A stretch of DNA of 63,618 nucleotides from Lachnospiraceae bacterium UBA1766. Its GTDB lineage: Bacteria; Bacillota; Clostridia; Lachnospirales; Lachnospiraceae. The notes under the pieces are model-generated. The model saw nothing but the letters and a program-made list of their open reading frames with translations. It did no database searches and was not told where the DNA came from. The DNA lies in NCBI GenBank assembly GCA_002314715.1, contig DCGY01000062.1, positions 988-64,605 on the forward strand. The letters run 5' to 3'. Position 1 is the stretch's first letter; each line of letters starts with the position of its first letter. Shown piece after piece: positions 51,755-60,101 of the stretch. The position numbers were made by a program, and so were the translations under genes.

Positions 51755-52942
51755 CTAAGCCTCCTTATTCTTCTTCAAAAAATCTTCATATAACGGTGAC
51801 ATGTTACGAAGCCTGTCCACAATTTTCTTTAAGGTATCTACGGTATCATCGATATCCTGCTCCGTGGTATCACGGGATAAGGTAAAACGAATGGAACCGT
51901 GTGCGATTTCGTGGGGAAGACCGATTGCCAAAAGAACATGGGAAGGATCCAATGCCCCGGAAGTACAAGCAGAACCACTGGAAGCGCAAATACCATTGCT
52001 GTCCAACAAAATCAAAAGGGATTCTCCCTCGATGAAACGGAAGCAGAAGTTGGTATTGTTGGATAATCTCTTTACCGGATCTCCGTTGAACTTTACATAA
52101 GGGATTTCTGTTGTCACTCTCTGAATCAGCTTATCACGAAGTTTCGTCTCGTAAGCGTTGGTTTCTTCCAATCGGGCATCTGCCAATTCCACTGCCTTTC
52201 CAAAACCGATAATCCCTGCCGCATTGGTCGTGCCGGCTCTTCTGCCTCTTTCCTGGGAACCACCATGAATCAGGCTGCTGATTTTCACCTTAGAATCAAT
52301 GTATAATAGTCCTACGCCCTTCGGTCCGTTTAACTTGTGGGCAGATGCAGACAACAAATCGATATTCATTTCTTTCACATGGATACGGATGTGGCCAAAA
52401 GCCTGTACCGCATCGGTATGAAATACTACCCCATGGTCATGAGCAATCTTTCCCAGCTCTGCAATCGGCTCAATGGTACCGATTTCGTTGTTTGCAAACA
52501 TTATGGAAGCAAGAATGGTGGTGGGTTTGATTGCCGCCTCAAACTTGGCCGGATCCACCAAACCGTACTCATCTACATCCAAATAGGTCACTTCATAGCC
52601 ATGTCTTTCCAAAAACTCACAGGTATGCAAAACTGCATGGTGTTCAATCTTGGTGGTAATGATATGATTGCCTTTTGCGCTTAAACTATCCGCCACACCC
52701 TTGATTGCCCAGTTGTCGGACTCGCTACCGCCACTGGTAAAGAATACCTCGGAGGATTTTGCGCCCAGAAATTGAGCAATGGAAGATCTGGCGTCATCCA
52801 CCTTGGCATGAATGTTTCCCGCAAAGGTGTAGGAGCTGGATGGATTCGCATATTCCTCTTCCAAATATGGTCTCATGGTCTCAAAAACCTGAGGATCTAT
52901 TTTTGTTGTTGCCGCATTATCCAAATAAATAAATTTATTCAT
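51755..52942 (-). CDS. Cysteine desulfurase (NifS/IscS family)
   Basis: A 395-aa pyridoxal-phosphate enzyme. FIYLDNAATT at the N-terminus, TSGGSESDNWAIKG, the Schiff-base Lys in SASAHKLNGPKGVG and the reactive loop Cys in CASSGSACTSGALDPSHVL define a group I desulfurase. It makes the persulfide sulfur for Fe-S clusters and thio-modifications, possibly including the TtcA-like enzyme. The promoter is consensus and flanked by two operators, so it is tightly regulated. No IscR-type gene is present in the window. Confidence 0.95.
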   Translation of the reverse strand: MNKFIYLDNAATTKIDPQVFETMRPYLEEEYANPSSSYTFAGNIHAKVDDARSSIAQFLGAKSSEVFFTSGGSESDNWAIKGVADSLSAKGNHIITTKIEHHAVLHTCEFLERHGYEVTYLDVDEYGLVDPAKFEAAIKPTTILASIMFANNEIGTIEPIAELGKIAHDHGVVFHTDAVQAFGHIRIHVKEMNIDLLSASAHKLNGPKGVGLLYIDSKVKISSLIHGGSQERGRRAGTTNAAGIIGFGKAVELADARLEETNAYETKLRDKLIQRVTTEIPYVKFNGDPVKRLSNNTNFCFRFIEGESLLILLDSNGICASSGSACTSGALDPSHVLLAIGLPHEIAHGSIRFTLSRDTTEQDIDDTVDTLKKIVDRLRNMSPLYEDFLKKNKEA

Positions 52943-52962
52943 AAAAATAACCTCTCTTAATT

Positions 52963-53013
52963 CCTACTTTGTTAGTAGGTATTATATTGCTTAATTCCTA
53001 GTATGTCAATAGG
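52963..53013 (-). promoter_or_regulatory. Two Rrf2-type (IscR/CymR-like) operators before nifS
   Basis: Site 1 at 52963-52979 is the perfect inverted repeat CCTACT-5-AGTAGG; site 2 at 52997-53013 is CCTAGT-5-AATAGG. Their centres are 34 bases apart; site 2 overlaps the -35 and site 1 lies downstream of the -10. The family of the regulator is inferred from the pattern and from the Fe-S gene context. Confidence 0.6.
52981..53009 (-). promoter_or_regulatory. Consensus promoter of nifS-nifU operon
   Basis: Minus-strand TTGACA (53004-53009), 17-base spacer, TATAAT (52981-52986): full consensus at both hexamers. Confidence 0.85.
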
Positions 53014-53022
53014 TTTTAATAC

Positions 53023-53055
53023 AAAAAAGATATCCTTCCGAAAGGGAAGGATATC
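53023..53055 (-). terminator. Terminator of hybrid kinase operon
   Basis: An 11-bp perfect stem GATATCCTTCC / GGAAGGATATC with a 5-base loop and a T run on the minus strand, 10 bases after the kinase stop. Confidence 0.9.
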
Positions 53056-53064
53056 CTTGTATTT

Positions 53065-55830
53065 TTATTCTGCTTCTTCGATTTTTTCTGCAGGTAACCA
53101 TTTGCGAATGACCCGATAAGCCGTTTTCAGCACAATGGGTTTCGTCAGGAAATCATCCATACCCTGACTAAGCAACTCCTCCTTAACGCCTGCTGCCGCG
53201 TCGGCGGTCAAAGCGATGATAGGGATATTCTGGTTCACATTTCCCCGAAGTTCCCGGATATGTTTTGTGGTCTCCACACCATCCATCTCCGGCATAAAAT
53301 GATCCATAAAGATCAAATCATAGGCATTGTCTTCCAACTTCCGAAGTGCTTCCTTTCCGCTTTCTGCCGTATCGATTTGCATGTTTGTAATCTTCAACAG
53401 ATGTTCCGCTACCATTAAATTTATAGCGGTGTCATCCACAATCAAAACTCTGGCTGTACTTGCAAAGAAAGGTCTCTCATCCTCCGCAGTCACACGCTCC
53501 TCTTCCGAATGTCCGTTATCCTCCGTACCGCCCATAGGCCTCCAGTCTACCACCTCCAGCGGAATTTCAAAGGAGAAGGTACTTCCGTGACCGTATTCAC
53601 TTTCCACGGATACCGTTCCTTCCATAAGGTCCACCAATTGCTTACAAATGGCAAGCCCCAAACCGCTACCTTCTTTATGATGATTGGTGGAGGTATCCAC
53701 CTGACCGTAATTTTTGAACAATTTCGACAGGTCTTCCTCTTTGATACCGATACCCGTATCGATAACGGAAACCTTCATATTGCAGTGTTGCTCGTCCCGC
53801 TTGGACCATTGTATCCGAAGGATCACACTACCCCGGTCCGTATATTTAATCGCATTGGTACAAAGGTTAATCATAACCTGTTTGATACGGACGATATCCG
53901 CGTTAACTACGCTGGGGAAGCCCTCCTGCACATCCATGGTAAATTTCAGCTTGCCGGCATTTCTGGCATTTGCAATCTCGAACACATCGTTTAACAAAGA
54001 CTTCATAGCAAATCGCTCCGGCACGATATCAAACTTGCCGGCTTCAATTTTGGAGAAGTCCAAAATATCATTGATCAGTGTCAAAAGACCGAAGGCTGAA
54101 GATTTTACAATCTTTAAATTCTTTTTCACATCCTCCGGCAAGTCCTCCCGAAGTGTGATCTCCGTCAAACCGATAATTGCATTCATAGGCGTACGGATTT
54201 CATGAGACATGGTGGAAAGGAAATTGCTCTTGGCACGATTGGCTTCCTCTGCGTTCAACTTCTCGATATAATTGGACAGGTTATTTACCACCTCCGCCAT
54301 CAGGAACTTGTCCACAATGGAATAGGGGGTTGTATCATATCGGTCGAACATTACCGCACCGGTATATATTCCGTCTGCCATGGTGGGAATCCAAATTTGA
54401 TTGCCCAACATGACTTTATATACTACAGTTTCTTTCAGTTCCTCGTTACCGGCCTTCGCATTTTCAATCCCCTTGGAAGGATTTGCTTCGATATAACCAA
54501 ATCGATCGTAAATCGCGATTGTGCCCTCTATCTGCTCCTTGGTCATGGTGGGGAAATATTCTTCCAATTGATTCTCCGACCTGGAATTCCACTGAAAATT
54601 GATTTCACTGCTTCCATCCGTCATGTCCGTCTCAATAATCACAATTCGGTCCAGATGGAAATAATTCGCCACATCATTTAACGCATTCTGAATTCCTTCT
54701 GACAGGTTGGAAACATACTTCAGTTCCTCTACCATTCTGGCAATAAACTGATGGCCTCCTGCCAGTTTCGCAAAGTCTGTCTCAGTCAAATTGCCCACTT
54801 CCCGCATAACCTGCTGGTATACGGAGTTCTTTTTCTTGTAGTCTCCCTCACCGAAAGTATCGGAAACTCTCTGTCTGTTCAGATTTTGCTGATTCATCTT
54901 GTGCTGGGTAATATCATGAAGCTTACCGATTACACTGACCGAATTTCCCTGGTCTTCTACAATAAAACACTCACACCAAAACCAAAGCGGAACCTTCTTT
55001 CCATCCTCTTCATAAGAAAGATCTACCTCGGCGCCCTGCATATCTCTGTTTTCAAATTTCTTGTGAAGTACTTCAAACAAGGTCTGAAGCTCCGGATGCT
55101 CGTCCAATACTCCATTGAGATTTGCGAAATCCACCACCTCATTTTTTTCACCCTTTACACGGAAGATGGAACGATTGGCAATATAATGGTTGTCCTCCGG
55201 ATAATATTCAAAAATAATATCCTCCATTCCCTCTACCAAAAGCTTATAACGGTAATCCTGCGCCTTTTCCTGCAAAAGAGCCCTATGTTGCGCCTCCAGA
55301 GCTTCTCTGGCCCGCTTCATTATCTCCATCAAAAAGACCGTACAAACCAGATATTCAATGGTAAATCCAATAATATATGCCTTAAAGGTCTCTAAATGCG
55401 TCCAATTTCGATACTTTACTTCCATCTTGCCCGCACAGTTAATATACACCGAAATCACCATGACCACGTAGGAGGAAACCGTACAAATCCTCGTAAATTT
55501 CGGATCAAAGTACAGACAACTGGCAATGGGTACAAGTACGAAGGTGATATAAATACCGATTCCGTTAAAACAGCCCATGGTGCCAATAAAGACCGAAAGG
55601 CAGATAGCCATATAATACTTCAAAAACTCATCCGGCACCTTTAAAAAATATAACAGAAGCGGCGATAAGGAAGTCCCGAAGCCAAGGATACGGATAGACC
55701 ACAAAAGCTTGGGATCAAAATCAAAAATTTTCAAATGATAGGTCGCCAACAGTGCAATAATCGAAAACACACAGATTGCGCAGGACCGCACCATAATTTG
55801 ATTCATTTTTCGGGTGTTATCTTGTAACAT
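53065..55830 (-). CDS. Hybrid sensor histidine kinase/response regulator
   Basis: A 921-aa membrane protein. Residues ~10-190 hold six membrane segments; a PAS-like domain (~205-310), a GAF-like domain (~375-520), a HisKA with NFLSTMSHEIRTPMNAIIG, a HATPase (INLCTNAIKYTDRG, DTGIGIKEEDL, GSGLGLAI) and a C-terminal receiver (LIVDDTAINLMVAEHLL; phospho-acceptor Asp in LIFMDHFMPEMDG; Lys in LTKPIVL) follow. There is no DNA-binding output, so it needs a downstream partner elsewhere. It follows the half-size EamA gene and a GNAT on the same strand. Confidence 0.95.
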   Translation of the reverse strand: MLQDNTRKMNQIMVRSCAICVFSIIALLATYHLKIFDFDPKLLWSIRILGFGTSLSPLLLYFLKVPDEFLKYYMAICLSVFIGTMGCFNGIGIYITFVLVPIASCLYFDPKFTRICTVSSYVVMVISVYINCAGKMEVKYRNWTHLETFKAYIIGFTIEYLVCTVFLMEIMKRAREALEAQHRALLQEKAQDYRYKLLVEGMEDIIFEYYPEDNHYIANRSIFRVKGEKNEVVDFANLNGVLDEHPELQTLFEVLHKKFENRDMQGAEVDLSYEEDGKKVPLWFWCECFIVEDQGNSVSVIGKLHDITQHKMNQQNLNRQRVSDTFGEGDYKKKNSVYQQVMREVGNLTETDFAKLAGGHQFIARMVEELKYVSNLSEGIQNALNDVANYFHLDRIVIIETDMTDGSSEINFQWNSRSENQLEEYFPTMTKEQIEGTIAIYDRFGYIEANPSKGIENAKAGNEELKETVVYKVMLGNQIWIPTMADGIYTGAVMFDRYDTTPYSIVDKFLMAEVVNNLSNYIEKLNAEEANRAKSNFLSTMSHEIRTPMNAIIGLTEITLREDLPEDVKKNLKIVKSSAFGLLTLINDILDFSKIEAGKFDIVPERFAMKSLLNDVFEIANARNAGKLKFTMDVQEGFPSVVNADIVRIKQVMINLCTNAIKYTDRGSVILRIQWSKRDEQHCNMKVSVIDTGIGIKEEDLSKLFKNYGQVDTSTNHHKEGSGLGLAICKQLVDLMEGTVSVESEYGHGSTFSFEIPLEVVDWRPMGGTEDNGHSEEERVTAEDERPFFASTARVLIVDDTAINLMVAEHLLKITNMQIDTAESGKEALRKLEDNAYDLIFMDHFMPEMDGVETTKHIRELRGNVNQNIPIIALTADAAAGVKEELLSQGMDDFLTKPIVLKTAYRVIRKWLPAEKIEEAE

Positions 55831-55852
55831 ACAATCTCCTCCCTCAAAAACA

Positions 55853-56266
55853 CTACATGACCATAATCAACGTTCCCACACCGATCAGTACACAGCCAAT
55901 CAAAGACTTGGGTGTCATCTGCTCGTGCAGGAAAAGAAAAGCCAGTACAATGGTAATTACCACACTGAGCTTATCAATGGGCACTACCTTAGAGGCCTCT
56001 CCTACCTGAAGAGCCTTATAATAGCAAAGCCAGGAAGCACCGGTAGCAAGACCGGACAAAATCAGGAAAATCCAGCTTTTTTTCCCGATTTGACCAATAC
56101 CGCTTTGGGCATTTGTCAAAAAAACCATTCCCCAGGCCATGGCCAAAACTACAATTGTTCGAATCGCCGTTGCCAGGTTGGAATTCACATTTTCAATACC
56201 AACCTTGGCCAATATGGAAGTCAATGCGGCAAATAAAGCCGATAAAAGCGCAAACAATAACCACAT
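55853..56266 (-). CDS. Half-size EamA/DMT-family membrane protein
   Basis: A 137-aa protein with four to five hydrophobic segments, starting WLLFALLSALFAALTSILAKVGIENV and with LHEQMTPKSLIGCVLIGVGTLIMVM at the end. This is one EamA repeat; full DMT transporters have two, so it should work as a dimer, like the small EamA proteins of other Firmicutes. Substrate unknown. AAGGAGG ribosome binding site. Confidence 0.88.
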   Translation of the reverse strand: MWLLFALLSALFAALTSILAKVGIENVNSNLATAIRTIVVLAMAWGMVFLTNAQSGIGQIGKKSWIFLILSGLATGASWLCYYKALQVGEASKVVPIDKLSVVITIVLAFLFLHEQMTPKSLIGCVLIGVGTLIMVM

Positions 56267-56283
56267 ATCTATTCCTCCTTACC

Positions 56284-56772
56284 TTATAAAACCAGTTCCA
56301 GACACCAGAAATCTTTCTCAAACAAATGGCATTCCCCTACCTGTCGGAACCCAAGCTTGGAATAGGATGCCATGGCAACCTTATGTCCGGTCTTGACCAG
56401 AATATGTATGCTTTTGATGCCCTGTTCCTTCATAATTTGAAAGACATGCTGCATCATAAGTCTTGCAATGCCCTGATTTTGCATGTCCTTTCGCACACAC
56501 AATCTGGAAACCTCGCCCCCGGGTGCCAGGTCCGGATTCCAATTGGGAAGAGCATTTACCTCCTGGTCCTCATCAATGGAAATAGTGGCAATGATTTCAT
56601 TTTTTTCATTTTTCATAACATACAATGCGTTTCGGGACAAATCAAATTCTATGGTGTCTAAATTCGGATAGTCCTGGGTCCAGTCCGCCGCTCCATAGAG
56701 ATGGGTTCTGTAAAGCGCCAGGATTTCCTCCGTATCGTCCGAAGTCGCAAGCAAAATTCTCTTTTCGTCCAT
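56284..56772 (-). CDS. GNAT-family N-acetyltransferase
   Basis: A 162-aa acetyltransferase with the acetyl-CoA loop VSRLCVRKDMQNQGIARLMMQ (Q-x-x-G-x-[AG]) preceded by the strand NEIIATISIDEDQEV, and C-terminal LVKTGHKVAMASYSKLGFRQVGE. The acceptor cannot be predicted. First gene of the GNAT-EamA-kinase run. Confidence 0.92.
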   Translation of the reverse strand: MDEKRILLATSDDTEEILALYRTHLYGAADWTQDYPNLDTIEFDLSRNALYVMKNEKNEIIATISIDEDQEVNALPNWNPDLAPGGEVSRLCVRKDMQNQGIARLMMQHVFQIMKEQGIKSIHILVKTGHKVAMASYSKLGFRQVGECHLFEKDFWCLELVL

Positions 56773-56959
56773 TTTTTAACCTCTATATCAAATCTTATCT
56801 AATTATATCACATCCTGTCAATGTGGTTACCTTTTTCCACAAAAAATAGGAAATAAATCCGAAAATTTCGTAAAAAAATGGCGTGTTTGTCAAAGGTTTT
56901 TATAGTACAATTTAGTAGTGAAATGTATTGGGATAAATCAATTTTTAGGAGGGTATTCT

Positions 56960-57955
56960 ATGAACTATGAAGCATCCGGCAAGCGCTATGATACCATGAA
57001 GTATAACCGTTGTGGAAAATCCGGCTTGCTGCTACCTGCCGTGTCCCTGGGACTTTGGCACAATTTTGGTACAAACGATGATTTCGAAAACATGCGTCAA
57101 ATGTGTTTTACCGCTTTTGATTCCGGAATCACACATTTTGACCTGGCAAACAACTATGGCCCCAAGCCCGGATCTGCAGAAGAAAACTTCGGCAAAATAC
57201 TGAAAGCCGATTTGCTTCCTTACCGCGACCAAATGATCATCTCTACCAAGGCCGGCTACGATATGTGGGAAGGTCCTTACGGTGACTGGGGCAGCCGCAA
57301 ATACCTGCTGGCCAGTTTGGATCAGAGCTTACAAAGAATGGGGCTGGATTACGTGGATATTTTCTACCATCATCGCATGGATCCCCAGACACCCCTGGAA
57401 GAAACCATGGGCGCTTTGGACCAAATGGTAAAATCCGGAAAAGCCCTGTATGTGGGTATTTCCAATTATGACGGCGAGACTATGCTTCGGGCAGCTGAAA
57501 TATTAAAGGAATTACACACGCCCTTTATTATTAATCAGAACTGTTACAATATTTTCAATCGTACTATCGAAAACAATGGTTTAAAGGCAGAAGCTCCCAA
57601 GGCCGGCAAGGGCATCATTACCTTTTCTCCTTTGGCACAAGGCTTACTTACCGACCGTTATCTGAAGGGAATCCCCGCAGACAGTCGCATCGGTAAAAAC
57701 GGTCCCTTCCTTCACGCTTCCGATGTGAACGAGAAACGTATGGCTCAGATTATTGCCCTAAACGAAATGGCAGCCAATCGCGGTCAAAGCCTGGCTCAGT
57801 TTGCTCTCAGCTGGATTTTGAAAGACAACGATATCACCAGCGTACTCATCGGTGCCAGTCGTCCTGCCCAGATTTTGGACTGTATCAAATGCATCGACAA
57901 CACCGGCTTTACTGCTGAGGAATTAGATCGAATCAATCAAATCACAAATATGTAA
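56960..57955 (+). CDS. Aldo/keto reductase (YghZ-like)
   Basis: A 331-aa NADPH-dependent aldo/keto reductase. The catalytic Tyr is in LANNYGPKPGSAEENFG, preceded by GITHFDLANNYG, with the Lys in ISTKAGYDM and His in IFYHHRMD. The C-terminal part has the cofactor site (TFSPLAQGLLTDRYLKG, SVLIGASRPAQI). YghZ-like members reduce methylglyoxal and related carbonyls. ATG 56960 follows AGGAGGG; the frame runs back to 56918 without a site. Confidence 0.93.
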   Translation: MNYEASGKRYDTMKYNRCGKSGLLLPAVSLGLWHNFGTNDDFENMRQMCFTAFDSGITHFDLANNYGPKPGSAEENFGKILKADLLPYRDQMIISTKAGYDMWEGPYGDWGSRKYLLASLDQSLQRMGLDYVDIFYHHRMDPQTPLEETMGALDQMVKSGKALYVGISNYDGETMLRAAEILKELHTPFIINQNCYNIFNRTIENNGLKAEAPKAGKGIITFSPLAQGLLTDRYLKGIPADSRIGKNGPFLHASDVNEKRMAQIIALNEMAANRGQSLAQFALSWILKDNDITSVLIGASRPAQILDCIKCIDNTGFTAEELDRINQITNM

Positions 57956-57976
57956 TCTTGTTTCATATCCCCCACC

Positions 57977-58012
57977 CCCCCTTTGGCTGCGTCAAAGGGG
58001 GTTTTGTTTTTC
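57977..58012 (+). terminator. Terminator of aldo/keto reductase gene
   Basis: Stem CCCCCTTTG / CAAAGGGGG with a 7-base loop followed by T-rich sequence. Confidence 0.88.
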
Positions 58013-58073
58013 CTATTTTCTAATACACAAAATAGTGTTATAATGCCCCCATAGCATATAGGAGGCCTTTCCA

Positions 58074-59471
58074 ATGAAAGATGTTTTTATTTCCTTTTCC
58101 TCCTCTCAGACCACCGAAGCACAAAGAATCTGTACGTATCTGGAGGAAAAAGGCTTGTCCTGCTTTATTTCCACCAGAGATTTGATCTCCGGCGAAGAAT
58201 ATGCAGCACAGCTTATAAAAAATATAGATGAGTCTTCCGTCATGGTCTTGCTCCTGTCCGAAGCCTCAAACAAATCCCCTCACGTCTTACGCGAGGTCGA
58301 ATATGCCGTCAGCCATCATACCCCGATTCTGGTCTATTCCCTGGAGGATGTTACTCTGTCAAAATCCATGGAATATTTCCTCATGACACATCAGTGGATT
58401 ACCGAAGAAACCGGCAAGGATGAGCGACTGTTTCAAAGTATTGAGCATCTGATTTCCAAAGATTCTCACAAAACAGCCGCCGAACACTCCTATTTCAATC
58501 GAAGAATCCACATAAACAAACCGGAACAGGTGAATCAACGCCGAACCTTTGTTTTTCGCTATATGATACCAATCTGCTGTCTGGTTCTTTTGGTTGTCAT
58601 TTTGGTGGTTTTATTGCAAAAAAATCACTCCGACCGGAACTCCTTGGTTTCCGATTCTACCGAGAACCAAACAACGGAAACCCTTCCCGTATCCTATGCC
58701 TTGGGGGATACCATTACCCTCGGCACCTACTATGGGGAACCCATTGAATGGCGTGTTTTACAGATTCGGGAGGACAATACCCTACTTCTTTTGTCCAAAT
58801 ATATACTCACCATAAAAGCTTACGACGCTGCGGAGGGCGGGGCTTATAATTCCTATGAAGGTGTGGATTATTGGAGTTATGAAAACCATGTTGTGGACGA
58901 CGAAGCACTTTTGATCCAAATACGGGGCAACAACGATTGGAGCAAAAGCAATATCCGCACCTGGCTGAATTCCGATAAGGAAGTGGTCACCTATGAAGAC
59001 CAGGCTCCCACAAAGGCAGCTGTCGGTTCCAATTTTTACAGCGGTGAGAGCGGCTTCTTGCATGAATTTGCTTCCGATGAACGGGCGGCTTTGGTCGAAA
59101 TCGAGTTGAAGTCCCCGGCGAATACTTTTTCAACTACTCAGGGCACAATTACAACTATGGATAAAGTTTTCTTACTTTCCGTTAATGAGTTGAAGCTTTT
59201 GGAGGCCGCCGACATTTCTCTTTATACCAAGCCCACCGAAAGCTGTAAGGCTCACGACAAGGAGCTTGCATATTACAATTCTTTTGTGGAGGCCTACGAT
59301 ACAGAAAACTATTACTGGTTGCTTCGCGACTGTGTAGACGGCAAAATCAATCAAGTATCCATTGTATTGACCGATGCAGAATCCGAAGAAACAACCACCC
59401 CCGCCAGCGCCGGCATTTCCAGCTATGGCATTCGCCCTGTCATCTGTGTAGATGCTTCCAAATTAAAATAA
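58074..59471 (+). CDS. Transmembrane TIR-domain protein with DUF6273-like ectodomain
   Basis: A 465-aa protein in three parts. Residues 1-130 are a bacterial TIR domain: DVFISFSSSQTTEAQRI (box 1), GLSCFISTRDLISGEEY, VMVLLLSEASNKSPHVLREVEYAV with Glu74 in the place of the NADase catalytic Glu. A single membrane helix follows (~164-182), then an outside domain of ~265 residues resembling DUF6273 (YALGDTITLGTYYGEPIEWRVL, SNIRTWLNS, a GIRPVICVDASKL end). No signal peptide, so the TIR part is inside and the C-terminal part outside, as in a receptor. Ribosome binding site AGGAGG and a TATAAT at 58039. Its partners are not seen. Confidence 0.88.
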   Translation: MKDVFISFSSSQTTEAQRICTYLEEKGLSCFISTRDLISGEEYAAQLIKNIDESSVMVLLLSEASNKSPHVLREVEYAVSHHTPILVYSLEDVTLSKSMEYFLMTHQWITEETGKDERLFQSIEHLISKDSHKTAAEHSYFNRRIHINKPEQVNQRRTFVFRYMIPICCLVLLVVILVVLLQKNHSDRNSLVSDSTENQTTETLPVSYALGDTITLGTYYGEPIEWRVLQIREDNTLLLLSKYILTIKAYDAAEGGAYNSYEGVDYWSYENHVVDDEALLIQIRGNNDWSKSNIRTWLNSDKEVVTYEDQAPTKAAVGSNFYSGESGFLHEFASDERAALVEIELKSPANTFSTTQGTITTMDKVFLLSVNELKLLEAADISLYTKPTESCKAHDKELAYYNSFVEAYDTENYYWLLRDCVDGKINQVSIVLTDAESEETTTPASAGISSYGIRPVICVDASKLK

Positions 59472-59480
59472 GGCAAAAGA

Positions 59481-59528
59481 AAAGCACTCCGCTTCCCGCT
59501 TTGGGATTTCGGAGTGCTTCATTTTTTA
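59481..59528 (+). terminator. Bidirectional terminator
   Basis: Inverted repeat AAGCACTCCG / CGGAGTGCTT followed by T-rich sequence on both sides; it serves the TIR gene and the convergent lipoprotein gene. Confidence 0.85.
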
Positions 59529-60041
59529 TTTCGCTTCGTCGTTTGTAAACTTAATCTTCAAAAATACACCTACGAAGTCACGAACACCATTATAGTAGTC
59601 CTTCAAATCTTCGGTGCTGTTACTCTTTCGTTTTTCAGGAATTGCATCTCTCGCATTTAAGATATTTTGTCTTAAATCTGCCATAGCCGGAAAAGGCTCC
59701 AATAAGTTGGCTGCAGTAGTCAGAAGCGTGTTCGCCTCCTCCATCATATCTTCCACCTTATCATAGTTCTTAATCACCTCATCCATGGTGTTCGCCTTGG
59801 TGACATCAATCAAATCCAACATTTGGGAGGATTTGTCCAAAACAGGTTGACATAACTGGATTACACTGTTTCGCACAGCTAAAGCTTCTTTTCCCTTTTC
59901 CAACATGGCATCCGCTTCCGCCATCATGGAAGAACTCTGGTTTTTAATCATTTCTGCCGTATCCTCACTACCGCAACCGGCCAAAGTACCAGTAGCAAAC
60001 AATGCAAGCACCAGACAACCAAGTAAAAATTTCTTTTTCAT
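59526..60041 (-). CDS. Small lipoprotein, unknown function
   Basis: A 171-aa exported lipoprotein with signal peptide to LAGCGS. The rest is a string of amphipathic helices (MLEKGKEALAVRNSVIQLC; MLDLIDVTKANTMDEVIKNYDKVEDMMEEANTLL) with no known domain. It resembles other clostridial helical lipoproteins. The gene converges with the TIR-protein gene. Confidence 0.82.
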   Translation of the reverse strand: MKKKFLLGCLVLALFATGTLAGCGSEDTAEMIKNQSSSMMAEADAMLEKGKEALAVRNSVIQLCQPVLDKSSQMLDLIDVTKANTMDEVIKNYDKVEDMMEEANTLLTTAANLLEPFPAMADLRQNILNARDAIPEKRKSNSTEDLKDYYNGVRDFVGVFLKIKFTNDEAK

Positions 60042-60101
60042 TTTTATTCCCCCTACTAATCTTCTCAGCGTATCATATCATGTTTTTAACAAATTTCAAG
60101 T

